Shown here: in pieces, positions 63,143-64,000 of the stretch
Layout of the letters: the number at the start of each line of letters is the position of its first letter
How positions within the stretch are numbered: the first letter of the stretch is position 1
NCBI GenBank assembly: GCA_035578905.1
Contig: JAQJVL010000002.1
Location: forward strand, 6,882,717-6,946,716
Source: Stictocephala bisonia
Lineage: Eukaryota > Arthropoda > Insecta > Hemiptera > Membracidae
Reading direction: 5' to 3'
Length of the DNA: 64,000 bases
Made by a program: the position numbers and the translations under genes
The notes under the pieces: model-generated
The model's input: the letters and a program-made list of their open reading frames with translations, nothing else
Told to the model about the DNA's origin: nothing
The model's database searches: none

Positions 63143-63160
63143 CCTGATATTATTGAGATC

Positions 63161-63197
63161 TGAAATTCGCGTTTTCCTTCCAAACTGAGTATATATA
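63161..63197 (-). promoter_or_regulatory. Core promoter of the 70-aa cuticle gene
   Basis: Minus-strand TATATATA at 63197-63190 and TCAG with its A at 63161, 36 bases on. The ATG is at 63142. Confidence 0.5.
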
Positions 63198-63867
63198 GTA
63201 GAACACAAGACTAATATCTTTTCCTCGACTCTCAAATTAGTTTCTTATGGCCAAACGAATCAGAGATAAATATGTCTTTTACGCTTTTGATAATGATTAT
63301 TTATATCGAATTTTTCATTCCAAAACAAGGCTATTTCGGGGTCATTTCGTTAACGTCTTGGAAATTGTATTTTACTTTCCGTTATCAAATGTGTTGTTGA
63401 ATCAAGAGATGTTTGATAAACAAAAATATTTAATTAGTTATTTTCAAATAAACTGATTACTCAATTTGGAAAAAAATAAACAAACTTGTTTTATGACATA
63501 ACATATTTGTGTATCCAATTTGTTTACTCATGTTTGAATACTGGTGTTGTTGTTTTATAATGATCTTTGTGATTTAGTAGTAGTATCTGTGGCATTACCA
63601 ATAGAGTTGACATGTGAAGTCCAATATATACTAAACATGGATACCTCCTATATTATAAGAGGTGATAATTTATCTAATTTATCCTCTATTATAACCAACA
63701 AACAAAGTAAACGAAGCAGTAAAATACACTATTATTTCTCATTTAACTGGCAAATATGAACAATATCGTGTTATTTCTTCCTTGAATAAATTAATTTTTA
63801 GGTAATGTATCAACCATCATACATTTACTTCATCATCATTCTATCGTCACACCATTCATCATCTAAG
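63198..63867. other. Upstream spacer of the 70-aa cuticle gene
   Basis: Two AT-rich open frames (63247-63456, 63544-63759) without motifs; not called as genes. Confidence 0.5.
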
Positions 63868-64000
63868 TGAGGTCCATCTTTTTGTTTCGAGGTTCTTCTG
63901 TCATTTCATGTATGGGGTCTGAGAGTCCGAGAAAATGGTGGGGCAATGTTGGTGTGGTCACAACCTTTTGTGGTTTGAGTGGTGTAATTGGTAAGATAAA
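63868..64000 (-). repeat. Repeat R4, inverted copy at the window edge
   Basis: Reverse complement of 54662-54798, about 80% alike by eye; it probably continues past the window. Confidence 0.75.

Overview
The window is AT-rich eukaryotic DNA that reads as an insect genome, probably hemimetabolous; the order cannot be fixed from sequence alone. The main evidence is seven small intron-split genes for secreted cuticle proteins. They carry the short motif GxxxDxPEVAxAKAxHxAxH, which is known from insect cuticle proteins of the pupal-cuticle-protein-C1 / cuticle protein 18.7-like type. CCTAA-type (insect telomere) motifs, tRNA-derived SINEs, a Jockey/CR1-like retrotransposon relic and many minisatellites support the same reading. 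There are no operons, prokaryotic genes or CRISPR arrays.

Layout. Three two-exon cuticle genes lie on the + strand at 8154-9906 (148 aa), 18669-20121 (151 aa) and 26932-30448 (278 aa, about seven motif copies). A segmental duplication follows. Copy A (31404-38519) and copy B (42231-49852) are direct repeats of about 7 kb, each with one minus-strand gene for a 65-aa mini cuticle protein (36096-37650 and 47390-48991). The 3.7-kb spacer holds an orphan promoter plus first exon (38657-38733), a SINE-like repeat and a 1.1-kb higher-order satellite (40447-41559). A third 65-aa gene is on the + strand (55336-56067) and a 70-aa relative on the - strand (60633-63142). Nearly everything else is repeats: several long inverted-repeat (foldback) elements of 0.4-1.2 kb, a dispersed G-rich minisatellite, AT-rich arrays, SINEs and TA microsatellites.

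How the genes fit together. All seven genes share one plan: a TATA box, a start region about 30 bases downstream, a first coding exon of only 4-5 codons (MKFL, MKIL, MNTIL and similar), a phase-0 intron of 0.5-2.7 kb inside the signal peptide, and one GC-richer second exon with the rest of the protein. The products should be co-secreted by epidermal cells into the chitinous cuticle. The most notable signals are the almost purely amino-acid-changing divergence of the copy A gene from copy B, the orphan first exon just outside copy A, and two transposon insertions dated by the duplication (a 1.4-kb LTR-like element only in copy B, a 0.4-kb foldback element only in copy A).
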